Assembly: GCA_039029915.1 (NCBI GenBank)
Contig: JBCCFD010000251.1
Coordinates: 1 to 11,184, forward strand
From: QQUD01 sp039029915
GTDB lineage: Bacteria; Chloroflexota; Anaerolineae; Promineifilales; Promineifilaceae
Length of the DNA: 11,184 bases
Reading direction: 5' to 3'
Below are positions 1 through 6,440 of this stretch, piece after piece. The translations under genes were made by a program, and so were the position numbers. Numbering within the stretch: the stretch's first letter is position 1; each line of letters opens with the position of its first letter. The notes under the pieces are model-generated. The model saw nothing but the letters and a program-made list of their open reading frames with translations. It was not told where the DNA came from and searched no databases.

Positions 1-302
1 AAAAACACGGCCGTTAAAGGCATCATCTCGGGATTATTTACGAGCAACCGGCCTGTAAAGTAAGCGGTAAATCCGACAATTGACCCCACTGAGAGATCGA
101 TATTGCGCATCACAACCACAAGCGTTTGCCCTACCGCCACAACGGCCAAAATGGCAACACTTGTCGCGATGCGGTTGAACGTTCGCGGCTGGTAATAATT
201 TTCGATTTGTGACCCAAAAAAGAGAACGGCCAGCGCAATAATGAGCACTAACGATAGCTCTCGTATTTGTTCGGGTCTGATAGTGCGACGAATTGTTTCC
301 AT
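1..302 (-). CDS. Sugar ABC transporter permease (RbsC/XylH class), N-terminal part, cut by window edge
   Basis: Reading leftward from the ATG at 302 gives 100 codons with no stop before base 1, so the C-terminal two thirds lie outside. The start METIRRTIRP is a basic cytoplasmic tail. It is followed by a hydrophobic helix (about residues 18-32, LSLVLIIALAVLFFG) and then the segment VGQTLVVVMRNIDLSVGS (about residues 60-77), which is the typical signature of inner-membrane permeases of ribose/xylose/rhamnose type importers (BPD_transp_2 family). The subunit would form the membrane channel energised by the ATPase encoded just upstream (380-1870), and the two are very likely co-transcribed. No clear Shine-Dalgarno sequence precedes the ATG, because the upstream gap is filled with direct repeats. 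Substrate cannot be told from this fragment. Family call is firm; exact start moderately so. Confidence 0.85.
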   Translation of the reverse strand, partial: METIRRTIRPEQIRELSLVLIIALAVLFFGSQIENYYQPRTFNRIATSVAILAVVAVGQTLVVVMRNIDLSVGSIVGFTAYFTGRLLVNNPEMMPLTAVF

Positions 303-379
303 AGTTTGATTTACGATTTTTGGTTGATGATTTACGTTTTTGGTTGACAATCGACTCGTTGATCGTTGATCGCTAATTG
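303..379. repeat. Short direct repeats between ATPase and permease genes
   Basis: Two imperfect 19-20 bp direct copies, 308-327 and 329-347, share GATTTACG followed by TTTTTGGTTGA and differ by one extra A in the first copy. Next to them CGTTGAT is repeated head to tail (357-363, 364-370). The stretch fills the 77-bp gap between two genes of one operon and leaves the permease without an obvious ribosome binding site. No function is evident. It may be slippage-born spacer DNA or a control element for relative expression of the two subunits. Confidence 0.5.
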
Positions 380-1870
380 TCAATCAGTTTGTCCCATTGC
401 GGCGGTCATCACGAGTTCTTGGGTGGCCGTTTCGCTGTCTAAGATGGCCATCTGCCGACCTTCCCGCATCACCACAATGCGATCGCTCATAGCTAGCACT
501 TCGGGCAGGTCTGAGGAGATCATGATGATGGCAATTCCTTCAGCGGCTAGCTCATTAATAATTTGATGAACTTCAGCTTTCGCGCCGATGTCAATGCCTC
601 GGGTTGGTTCATCCAGAATAAGAAGCTTGGGCTTGATATTGAGCCATTTGCTCAACATCACCTTTTGCTGATTGCCACCGGACAAATCACCAACCGCCGT
701 TTCGACCCCGGGCGTGCGAATATTGAGGCGTTGGCGAAACGATTCAGCCGTTTCTCGCTCAACGGATTGTTGAACCAAGCCTAGTCGGTTTGTGTATTGC
801 TTTAATGTTGGCAGAGAGATGTTCGTGGTGATTGACATCGGCATGCTGAGGCCAAGCTGGCGGCGATCTTCAGTGACGTAGGCAATGCCTAAATCAACCG
901 CTTGCTGTGGACTGCGAATCGTTATCGATTCCCCGTCGAAGTTGACGGTGCCAGAATCGGCCGTTTCGATACCAAATAAAGCCAAAGCCACATCTGTTCG
1001 TCGCGATCCCACGAGACCAGCAAATCCGACCACCTCTCCTGCATGCGCATCGAAGGAGATATCATCGAAAACATTTTCTTTGCTTAGCGATTTGACCGAC
1101 AGGAGGCGTTTACCCCGTTCCTGCTTCGTTTTAACAAACAGGTCGTTCATATGCCGCCCCACCATATCTCGGATGGCACCTTCGGGCGTCACCTCACTAG
1201 CAGGATGGGAAGACACAAAACGGCCGTCTCTCAGAATAGTGACGCGGTCAGCAATTGAAAAAACCTCTTCCAAACGATGGCTTATAAACAATATACTGAC
1301 GCCGCTGGCTCTTAAGGCCCGCGTCAGTTTAAAAAGCTGTTCAACCTCATGCGCAGAAAGGGAGGCGGTTGGCTCATCCATTATCAAGACTCGCACATCC
1401 AGCGAAATCGCTTTGGCAATTTCCACAACCTGCTGAGCCGCTAGCGTGAGTCCCCGCGCGGAGCTGCGCACATCTAGCTTGACATCAAGACGGGCTAGGA
1501 TTTCGGCTGCTTCTTGGTACATTTGGCGCCATCGAACAACGAATCCTCGCTTTCTGTGACCAATAAAAATATTCTCGGCCACATTCAAATCAGGGAAAAT
1601 CATCGGTTCTTGGTGGATAGCGGCAATACCAACCGCTTGGGCATCCATGGGATTGTTGATTGTGATTGGCTTCCCGTCTAAAACGATTGAGCCCTCATCC
1701 GGTGCATGAATACCCGTCATGATTTTGATTAGGGTGGATTTGCCTGCGCCATTTTCGCCGAGCAGCGCGTGCACTTCACCTGGATACAGGGAAAGAGATA
1801 CATCTGCTAAGGCCTGCGTAGTGCCAAAGCGTTTTGAGATTTCTTGCATCTCAAGGATGGGCTTGGTCAT
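380..1870 (-). CDS. Sugar ABC transporter ATP-binding protein (RbsA/XylG/MglA class)
   Basis: Cytoplasmic ATPase that drives a pentose/hexose type importer; 496 residues, normal for this class. Two ABC domains are fused. The first has a canonical Walker A GENGAGKST (38-46), a degenerate signature LTLAAQQ (141-147), Walker B VLIMDEPTASL (161-171) and H-loop His198. The second has a degenerate P-loop GLVGSRRT (285-292), a strong signature LSGGNQQ (396-402) and Walker B LLILDEPTRGID (416-427), with the usual replacement of the H-loop His by Ser (ISSDLPE). This asymmetry is typical of the RbsA/MglA family. I chose the ATG at 1870 because GAGGAG lies five bases upstream; the frame stays open to 1909, but that earlier ATG would add 13 basic residues outside the family. 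It is followed by the permease (1-302) and diverges from the DeoR gene, with repeat operators between. Sugar unknown. Confidence 0.93.
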   Translation of the reverse strand: MTKPILEMQEISKRFGTTQALADVSLSLYPGEVHALLGENGAGKSTLIKIMTGIHAPDEGSIVLDGKPITINNPMDAQAVGIAAIHQEPMIFPDLNVAENIFIGHRKRGFVVRWRQMYQEAAEILARLDVKLDVRSSARGLTLAAQQVVEIAKAISLDVRVLIMDEPTASLSAHEVEQLFKLTRALRASGVSILFISHRLEEVFSIADRVTILRDGRFVSSHPASEVTPEGAIRDMVGRHMNDLFVKTKQERGKRLLSVKSLSKENVFDDISFDAHAGEVVGFAGLVGSRRTDVALALFGIETADSGTVNFDGESITIRSPQQAVDLGIAYVTEDRRQLGLSMPMSITTNISLPTLKQYTNRLGLVQQSVERETAESFRQRLNIRTPGVETAVGDLSGGNQQKVMLSKWLNIKPKLLILDEPTRGIDIGAKAEVHQIINELAAEGIAIIMISSDLPEVLAMSDRIVVMREGRQMAILDSETATQELVMTAAMGQTD

Positions 1871-1910
1871 TTTTCTCCTCGTTCTCGCGCAATTCAGCTT
1901 GAAATCCAAA

Positions 1911-1960
1911 AATATTGTTGAAAATTGTTGAAAATTGTTGAAAATTGATGAATATTGGCG
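1911..1960. promoter_or_regulatory. Five tandem 10-bp repeats, likely operator of the divergent DeoR regulator
   Basis: Five head-to-tail 10-bp units follow the consensus AAAATTGTTG: AATATTGTTG, AAAATTGTTG twice, AAAATTGATG and AATATTGGCG. The period is close to one helical turn, so the same face of DNA would be presented repeatedly. The array lies between the divergent transporter and DeoR genes and overlaps the putative -35 of the DeoR promoter. Arrays of short direct repeats are a known operator style for DeoR-family proteins. The assignment to this regulator is inference. Confidence 0.6.
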
Positions 1961-1984
1961 AAATGATACCCTCTACTCTAAAAT
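1955..1984 (+). promoter_or_regulatory. Candidate sigma-70 type promoter for the DeoR gene
   Basis: TTGGCG (1955-1960) and TAAAAT (1979-1984) are separated by 18 bp, matching 4 of 6 and 5 of 6 consensus bases. They end 46 bp before the DeoR start. The -35 overlaps the last unit of the tandem repeats, which would suit autorepression. Predicted by eye only. Confidence 0.35.
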
Positions 1985-2030
1985 ACGTCAAGATTTTGCC
2001 AAACTCACCTTGGCACTATGAAGGCAAATG

Positions 2031-2819
2031 ATGATTGGATTTGAAAGACGACAAAATATATTGCGCGTTTTGGCCGAAGAACCAGGCATTCGCGTTCCCC
2101 AATTAGCAAAACGACTCAATGTATCAGAAGGCACAATTCGCAATGATTTATCCGCTTTAGAAGCAGAGCAACGAGTGCAGCGCGTTCGCGGAGGGGCTGT
2201 TTTAATTGGAGGCAATGCTTCCCCACCCATACAAACCCTCGTCCCAAACGTTTCCGTAAAAGAGCGCATCGCCCGCTGGGCGTCGGAAATGGTGACAAAC
2301 GGAAGCGCTATCTGGATAGATGCCGGCACAACTGGGCAGATGATGGTGCCTCATCTGCAGGATCGCGTTTTAACGGTTGTTACCAATGGGTTGAAAGTTG
2401 CATTAGCCCTTTCAGAACAGGGTCAACATACCGTTATTCTGATTGGGGGGCGAGTTGGTCAGGACGGTATCTATACGGTTGGCGCACCAAACGATCCACT
2501 TTTAGACGCTTTGCATCTTGATATTGCCTTTATTTCTGGGGTTGGTTTTTCATTGAATCGGGGTTTAACGGTTCAGGATGTTGAAGATGCCCAATTAAAA
2601 GAAAAGGTGCTTGACGCGGCTGAACGGACTGTGGCAATTGTTGATTCCTCAAAATTTGGTCAACAGGGGTTTGTGCCCTTTGCGAATGCTGATCAGCTGT
2701 CTCATCTCGTAACGGATAGTGAAATTTCGCCTGAGTTTGTCCAGCAAATGCGGCAAGCAAACATTAATTTGACGATTTGTGGCGAGAATACGGTCAGGTC
2801 GTTTACCAGCCAGTCGTAA
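2031..2819 (+). CDS. DeoR/GlpR-family transcriptional regulator
   Basis: Cytoplasmic DNA-binding repressor, 262 residues from the second of two adjacent ATGs. I prefer ATG 2031 over 2028 because the weak AAGG (2021-2024) is then six bases away instead of three. Residues in the longer numbering: winged helix-turn-helix at 6-58, with the family hallmark QLAKRLNVSEGTIRNDLSAL and the wing RVRGGA. The sugar-phosphate-sensing domain runs from about 75 to 230, with IDAGTTG (97-103), VVTNGLKVA, the GG at 140-141 and DSSKFG (206-211). Length and domains are complete for a normal DeoR protein. It diverges from the sugar ABC genes and probably represses them in response to a sugar phosphate. The frame ends at TAA 2817-2819, but downstream codons continue in the same frame as a sugar-binding domain, so this may be the first half of a larger regulator. 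Confidence 0.92.
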   Translation: MIGFERRQNILRVLAEEPGIRVPQLAKRLNVSEGTIRNDLSALEAEQRVQRVRGGAVLIGGNASPPIQTLVPNVSVKERIARWASEMVTNGSAIWIDAGTTGQMMVPHLQDRVLTVVTNGLKVALALSEQGQHTVILIGGRVGQDGIYTVGAPNDPLLDALHLDIAFISGVGFSLNRGLTVQDVEDAQLKEKVLDAAERTVAIVDSSKFGQQGFVPFANADQLSHLVTDSEISPEFVQQMRQANINLTICGENTVRSFTSQS

Positions 2820-2849
2820 AACGGCCGTTTTACGATTGGCTTTGCCAAT
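2808..2849. repeat. 34-bp near-perfect palindrome over the DeoR stop codon, with adjoining hairpin
   Basis: Bases 2808-2824 and 2825-2841 are inverted copies with 17-bp arms; only 2813/2836 is a G-T mismatch, which is a wobble pair in RNA. The central 20 bp CGTAAAACGGCCGTTTTACG (2815-2834) are perfectly palindromic and contain the TAA stop at 2817-2819 and one ACGGCCGT octamer. The right arm also pairs with the next bases as ATTGGC-TTT-GCCAAT (2835-2849). There is no downstream T run, so it is a poor intrinsic terminator. Confidence 0.8.
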
Positions 2850-2879
2850 CAAAGCGAGACGCTGCCCTTTGCGGTTGAT

Positions 2880-3707
2880 GTGCGGCGTGGCTTAGAGCGA
2901 ACCGCGGCCCTCCGCAGCGACATCGATTTGGTGATCGTTGATAACAAGCTCAGTGGTGAAGTTGCTTTGACAATGGCAAACCACTTGATAGAGCGTAAAG
3001 TCGATATCGCGATTGAATACCAGATTGATTATCGAGCGGGAAATCTCATTATGGATAAGTTCCGGCGGGCTGGGGTTCCCGTTATTGCGGTGGACATTCC
3101 CATCGTTGGTGCGACATTTTTTGGTGTCGACAATTATCGGGCGGGCCATATGGCCGGCGTGGCGCTGGGGGAATGGATTCAAAAAGAGTGGCACGGCCGT
3201 ATTGAGCAACTGCTTGTTTTGGAAGAGCCAAGAGCGGGCTCGCTGCCTGAAGCACGCATCCAAGGGCAACTCGACGGCCTACAAGAAATGATTGGGCCAA
3301 TTTCAAACGAAAAAATTCAATATTTAGATTGCGGCAATACGAGTGAGGTTAGCGAAACGGCCGTTGGGGCGCACATTAAAAATGTCCCAAGCAGCGCGCA
3401 TATCGCAATCATCTCGTTTAATGACGAGGCTGCCTTTGGCGCGCTGCAGGCCACGCGTAAAGCCGAGCGAGAAAAAGATGTCGTGATTGTAGGGCAGGGG
3501 GCAGATCGCCTGATTCATGCTGAGATCCGTAATGAGGCGTCTCGGCTAATTGGTTCAACAGCATACATGCCCGAAAAATATGGCGAACAATTAATGGAAC
3601 TTGCTTTGGAAATATTGCACGGTAACCCTGTTTCCCCAGCAGTTTACATGAAGCACGTCTTTATCAATGCCCACAATATAGATCACTATTATTCACCCGT
3701 TGAGTAA
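2880..3707 (+). CDS. LacI/periplasmic-binding-protein type sugar-binding domain, split from the DeoR frame by a stop
   Basis: The formal ORF starts at GTG 2880 (275 residues), but the fold begins earlier. In the same frame, codons from 2820 read NGRFTIGFANQSETLPFAVD, which is the first beta strand and loop of a type-1 periplasmic-binding / LacI sugar-binding fold, and run unbroken into VRRGLERTA. Later family features are visible: AGVPVIAVDIP, FFGVDNYRAGHMAG (the usual second-strand region), IISFNDEAAFGAL, VVIVGQGAD and the LIGSTAYMPEKYGEQLMELALEIL helix. There is no signal peptide or lipobox, so it is unlikely to be the transporter's extracellular binding protein. The preceding in-frame stop is the DeoR TAA (2817), and no ribosome binding site is evident near 2880. 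Best reading: the C-terminal ligand domain of a DeoR-sugar-binding fusion interrupted by a nonsense codon, made by readthrough or reinitiation, or dead. It could also be a truncated binding protein. Confidence 0.7.
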   Translation: MRRGLERTAALRSDIDLVIVDNKLSGEVALTMANHLIERKVDIAIEYQIDYRAGNLIMDKFRRAGVPVIAVDIPIVGATFFGVDNYRAGHMAGVALGEWIQKEWHGRIEQLLVLEEPRAGSLPEARIQGQLDGLQEMIGPISNEKIQYLDCGNTSEVSETAVGAHIKNVPSSAHIAIISFNDEAAFGALQATRKAEREKDVVIVGQGADRLIHAEIRNEASRLIGSTAYMPEKYGEQLMELALEILHGNPVSPAVYMKHVFINAHNIDHYYSPVE

Positions 3708-3768
3708 CGTCTCAGAAGAACTAACTTAATCAGCAATTACTCATTGCCTGAAAATGATAGCGGTAAGG

Positions 3769-4221
3769 TTATATAGGCTGAATATCTGGTTTAGCTAAGG
3801 ACGTGCGCGCCGATTCGCTAAACAGTAAATCTTTGCTGAAATATTGGAGTAGAACAGACACGGCATCCTCAACCATATCACTGCTCTGATCAAGAAACGA
3901 TTGCCAATCCTTCTGCGTCATCAAACTTAGCCGTTTTGCCATAATCCTGACAAGAGAGTCTGTTATTGTGATGTGGAACTTTGTGTTCGCGCCTAGACTC
4001 TCTGCATATGCCTCAATACCCTTGCAAACCCCCTTGACCGACGTTTCAAGGTCGTGATGGCTAAGATATATCCAAGCAAGTCGTAAATGGCCGACATGAT
4101 TAAAGTGGATTGGGTTCAAGGTTTGATTATTGAACTGGTGTAAAAACTCCGCGTTACTTAATAGTTCAGTGCTTGAATTTATGTTAGGGTGTGTATGTTT
4201 GTGACTTTGATGTATTGTCAT
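3769..4221 (-). CDS. Conserved protein of unknown function with H-x2-HLRLAW and FHxTIT motifs
   Basis: 150 residues, cytoplasmic: no signal peptide or membrane helix. I do not recognise a named family with certainty. The core (about residues 35-125) holds FNHVGHLRLAWIYLSHHDLE, a helix-rich stretch GVCKGIEAYAESLGANTKF and FHITITDSLVRIMAKR. The paired His residues next to HLRLAW and the later FHxTIT look like a conserved all-helical signature, and I have the impression of similar short proteins in many bacteria. The first 25 residues are polar and His/Asn-rich and probably disordered. The start has only a weak AGAG (about 10 bases upstream). The gene stands alone, convergent with the sugar-binding ORF (61 bp gap) and downstream of the acetoin operon terminator, so context gives no function. 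Metal binding through the histidines is speculation. Confidence 0.7.
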   Translation of the reverse strand: MTIHQSHKHTHPNINSSTELLSNAEFLHQFNNQTLNPIHFNHVGHLRLAWIYLSHHDLETSVKGVCKGIEAYAESLGANTKFHITITDSLVRIMAKRLSLMTQKDWQSFLDQSSDMVEDAVSVLLQYFSKDLLFSESARTSLAKPDIQPI

Positions 4222-4388
4222 TGATTTCTCTTTTAAAATTTTGTTGACAATAATACCATTGGAATTTTCACGCCACCACTCGCATCAAGCATTCAAGGAG
4301 AATTCTTGTTTGGGAATTAATTTTCTGCTGTTTCAAGTAAATTAATTAGTAGAAAAATCTTAGTCTATTTCACGGCACGATGCATAGA
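4222..4388. other. Gene-free upstream region of the 150-aa protein
   Basis: No protein frame with a usable start was found on either strand. It is AT-rich and should hold the promoter of the leftward gene at 4221. A TATTAT on the minus strand (4249-4254) is a possible -10, but no good -35 pairs with it. A perfect TTGACA on the plus strand (4243-4248) has no -10 at 16-18 bp. Confidence 0.4.
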
Positions 4389-4419
4389 AAACCTCCAAAT
4401 TTGCTATGCTTGGAGGTTT
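4389..4419 (-). terminator. Hairpin terminator after the acetoin operon
   Basis: A perfect 10-bp inverted repeat, AAACCTCCAA (4389-4398) and TTGGAGGTTT (4410-4419), with an 11-base loop. On the minus strand it ends in GGUUUUC, a short U run, and lies about 200 bases after the SnoaL-like gene. It is the most likely end of the aco transcript. The U tract is short, so efficiency may be modest. Confidence 0.55.
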
Positions 4420-4430
4420 CAGAAAGTGGC

Positions 4431-4580
4431 TTACTCTCTCGAAATTACACTTCCATCACTGCAATATACGATAAAATGCTCACCAGGATATAAGTTTGAA
4501 AGGTTAAATGAAACGAAGTTCCTATTTAGAATAAAACGACGGTTATAAACTTCGTTTCCTCGAGGTTCCGAAGCTTTCAT
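4431..4580 (-). CDS. Possible 49-residue ORF overlapping the 110-bp repeat (doubtful)
   Basis: ATG at 4580, TAA at 4431. The first half is encoded inside repeat copy 1 (MKASEPRGNEVYNRRF...), and the second half is unique DNA reading LYPGEHFIVYCSDGSVISRE, which has a natural-looking composition. There is no ribosome binding site and a TAG sits directly before the ATG. In repeat copy 2 the same frame exists but starts with ATA, and nearly all base differences change amino acids, which argues against protein-level selection. The unique C-terminal half may be the tail of an older gene overwritten by repeat insertion. Confidence 0.2.
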   Translation of the reverse strand: MKASEPRGNEVYNRRFILNRNFVSFNLSNLYPGEHFIVYCSDGSVISRE

Positions 4581-4620
4581 CTAACATGGTTTTCAAACTA
4601 GAAACTTCGGAACACTTAAC
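4511..4620. repeat. 110-bp structured repeat, copy 1
   Basis: Matches 6441-6550 at 92 of 110 positions with no gaps. It contains two hairpins. Hairpin 1 has a perfect 10-bp stem AAACGAAGTT (4511-4520) / AACTTCGTTT (4548-4557). Hairpin 2 has GTTCCGAAG (4565-4573) / CTTCGGAAC (4605-4613), plus four further pairs beyond a bulged C. The core CGAAG/CTTCG appears four times, so alternative pairings are possible. The right edge abuts the TAG of the SnoaL-like gene (4620-4622). It resembles a REP/MITE-like non-coding element. Confidence 0.85.
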
Positions 4621-4967
4621 TACTTTTCTTGTAAAAATGCCGCAAAAGTTTGAATTATTATTTTATTGTTTTGTATCAAAAATGTGTCAGTTCCTATCTT
4701 TACATCGACACCTTTGTTCGTAGAATGCCAAACAATATATGCGATATCACCTGTCATATCTGTCCGGTCCATAGTAAACTCATATGTTCCAGGTTTGAAC
4801 AATCCATCAAACAAGCCTGCAAATACTTTACGAATAGCGTCTAGGCCTGTATGGGTGCCATCAGGCATTATTAGAACTGATGATTCCGTATAATCCTCCA
4901 TCGTGGCATCAACGTCACCATTAGAGAACCCTTCAAGATGATGATTAAGTACGCTTTCTACAGACAT
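4620..4967 (-). CDS. SnoaL/NTF2-like small protein at the end of the aco operon
   Basis: 115 residues from the ATG at 4967, which is preceded by AAGGAGA at ideal spacing. The frame is open to 5024, but that start has no such site and adds 19 basic residues. The fold is a cone-shaped alpha+beta NTF2-like/SnoaL barrel: N-terminal helix SVESVLNHHLEGFSNGDVDA, then MEDYTESSVLIMPDGTHTGLDAIRKVF (a common pattern of the family, with the pocket-lining D24-Y25), a second helix, and the four-strand sheet ending in FLIQNNKIIIQTFAAFL. Members include ketosteroid isomerase-like enzymes, polyketide cyclases and ligand binders, so substrate cannot be assigned. It lies 76 bp behind acoC in the same direction. 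A role handling a reactive carbonyl from acetoin breakdown is only inference. Its stop codon touches the 110-bp repeat. Confidence 0.85.
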   Translation of the reverse strand: MSVESVLNHHLEGFSNGDVDATMEDYTESSVLIMPDGTHTGLDAIRKVFAGLFDGLFKPGTYEFTMDRTDMTGDIAYIVWHSTNKGVDVKIGTDTFLIQNNKIIIQTFAAFLQEK

Positions 4968-5043
4968 AAATTTTCTCCTTTTTTGGTTAATATAAAATTT
5001 AGCAATTAGCTGATGTGCAACCACCTAATAACTCTATTTTCAT

Positions 5044-6375
5044 CTAAGCTAAGTCGACCGGCTTTTCCAAGATTCTTTTTATTGATTGTAAAAATGCAGC
5101 TGCTGGAGCTCCATCGACTAAGCGATGGTCAAATGAAAGGCTTAAGGTCATCATAAATCTTTGAGCAACTTTCCCTTTTGCCACGACTAGTTTTTCTACA
5201 ATTCGACCAACCCCTAAAATTGCAATTTCGGGTGGGTTCACGATGGGTGTAAATCCGTCGATCTCATAAGTGCCCAGATTGGTCACTGTAAAAGTGCCGC
5301 TTGTAAACTCGGATGGGGTTAATTGATTTTGTCGGGCCTTTTTAACGAGTTCCCCTCGCTTTATGGATAGCTCTTCTAAAGAGTGTTGCTCGACATTTTT
5401 TATAACGGGCACAATCAAACCGCTTTCTAGAGCAACGGCTAAACCAATATTCACTTCTGATAAAAAATGAATATCATCTTCCTTTAATGTGGCATTGATA
5501 TGAGGATGGTGTTGTAATGCAATGGCACTCGCTTTAATGATTAAATCTGTGTATGTAACAGAAAATTTTTGTTTTAATTGGTTCCGCAAGTCAACTAGCT
5601 CCGTGACATCTGCTTCAGTATGCAAAGTAAGCTGAGCCATCTCTTGTAGACTTCGGTGCATTCTTTGGGCAATCGTGGCTCGCATGCCCGCCATAGGCAC
5701 GATTGTGCTTGGTGCTTTGTCTTGGATGGGTGTTGCCTCGGTTTGAGCCTGCTGATTTTCAATATAAGTCCGAACATCTTTTTCGGTGAGCCTGCGTTCT
5801 CCAGCACCGGGAATTTGAGCTAAATCTATTTGGTGCTCTTTAGCAATTCGTTTTGCAATCGGGGATGCGCGGATTTTATTTTTTACTGCAACATCACGTT
5901 GTGGTGTTGAAAGGGTAGAGGGGGTCTCTTGTTTGGAAATTAAGATTTGAATATCTTTTTCTACAATTCGACCTTCTTTCCCACTACCAACAACCTGAGT
6001 TAGGTCTATGCCGTGCTGGCGAGCCAATCTTTTGGCAATCGGTGAGGCTCTCACTTCACGAGACGGAACAGAGGGGGCGCTATTTTGGTCTCGTTTTGGT
6101 TTGCTGGATTCAGAAACTTCTTTTTCTACAGAAGATGTTAGCTCGAGTTCGGCTAAGGGTTGATCAATTTTGGCCACTTCGCCTTGCTGGACAAGAATGT
6201 TTGATAAAATGCCATTAGCAGGTGCTCCAATTTCCATTTCAACCTTATCGAATTGGATTATGAGCAGCACATCATCTTTTTTAACTGCGTTTCCTTCTCT
6301 TTTGAACCAAGTAACGACAACTACTTCTTCTGCATCTACTATTTCATTGGGAACTGTAATATTAAGAACAGGCAT
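5044..6375 (-). CDS. acoC: Dihydrolipoamide acetyltransferase (E2) of the acetoin dehydrogenase complex, with two E3-binding domains
   Basis: 443 residues. E2 core of a 2-oxoacid-dehydrogenase-type complex: it takes the acetyl group from E1 on a swinging lipoyl arm and passes it to CoA. Domains: lipoyl 1-78, with the expected lipoylated Lys44 in FDKVEMEIG; a Ser/Lys/Pro-rich linker 79-106; a peripheral-subunit (E3)-binding domain 108-146 (VRASPIAKRLARQHGIDL...GRIVEKDI); a linker; a second, closely similar E3-binding domain 168-206 (IRASPIAKRIAKEHQIDL...RRLTEKDV); a linker; and the catalytic acyltransferase domain about 225-443, ending with DHRLVDG (416-422), where His417 and Asp421 are the usual catalytic residues. 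GAGGA lies about seven bases before ATG 6375. The gene follows acoB after a 265-bp gap that carries the 110-bp repeat and two other inverted repeats. E2 assignment is sure. Acetoin rather than pyruvate as substrate comes from the acoX-acoA-acoB context. Confidence 0.93.
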   Translation of the reverse strand: MPVLNITVPNEIVDAEEVVVVTWFKREGNAVKKDDVLLIIQFDKVEMEIGAPANGILSNILVQQGEVAKIDQPLAELELTSSVEKEVSESSKPKRDQNSAPSVPSREVRASPIAKRLARQHGIDLTQVVGSGKEGRIVEKDIQILISKQETPSTLSTPQRDVAVKNKIRASPIAKRIAKEHQIDLAQIPGAGERRLTEKDVRTYIENQQAQTEATPIQDKAPSTIVPMAGMRATIAQRMHRSLQEMAQLTLHTEADVTELVDLRNQLKQKFSVTYTDLIIKASAIALQHHPHINATLKEDDIHFLSEVNIGLAVALESGLIVPVIKNVEQHSLEELSIKRGELVKKARQNQLTPSEFTSGTFTVTNLGTYEIDGFTPIVNPPEIAILGVGRIVEKLVVAKGKVAQRFMMTLSLSFDHRLVDGAPAAAFLQSIKRILEKPVDLA

Positions 6376-6398
6376 CCTATTTTCCTCGCTGCTAGGTG

Positions 6399-6424
6399 CT
6401 TCATTTTTTATTTATAAAATGAAG
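6399..6424. repeat. Hairpin in the leader of acoC
   Basis: CTTCATTTT (6399-6407) and AAAATGAAG (6416-6424) form a perfect 9-bp stem with an 8-base loop, only about 12 bases upstream of the acoC ribosome binding site on the minus strand. AT-rich, no U tract. It may stabilise a processed 5' end or affect acoC translation; function unproven. Confidence 0.5.
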
Positions 6425-6440
6425 TCCTCGCGTTTAAGTA

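Noticed and set aside
885..1436. A 183-codon open frame antisense to the ABC ATPase gene
   Set aside because: It is the shadow of a well-supported gene; its translation has no recognisable domain and no ribosome binding site.
2880..3707. Reading this ORF as the secreted substrate-binding protein of the neighbouring ABC transporter
   Set aside because: No signal peptide or lipobox, and the fold's first strand lies upstream of the only possible start, in frame with the DeoR gene.
4503..4620. Integron attC-like core sites: GTTAAAT at the left and ACTTAAC at the right of repeat copy 1, and GTTAGAT on the minus strand
   Set aside because: The polarity is reversed: attC begins with RYYYAAC and ends with GTTRRRY, whereas here the order is opposite on both strands, copy 2 lacks the exact left core, and no integrase is present.
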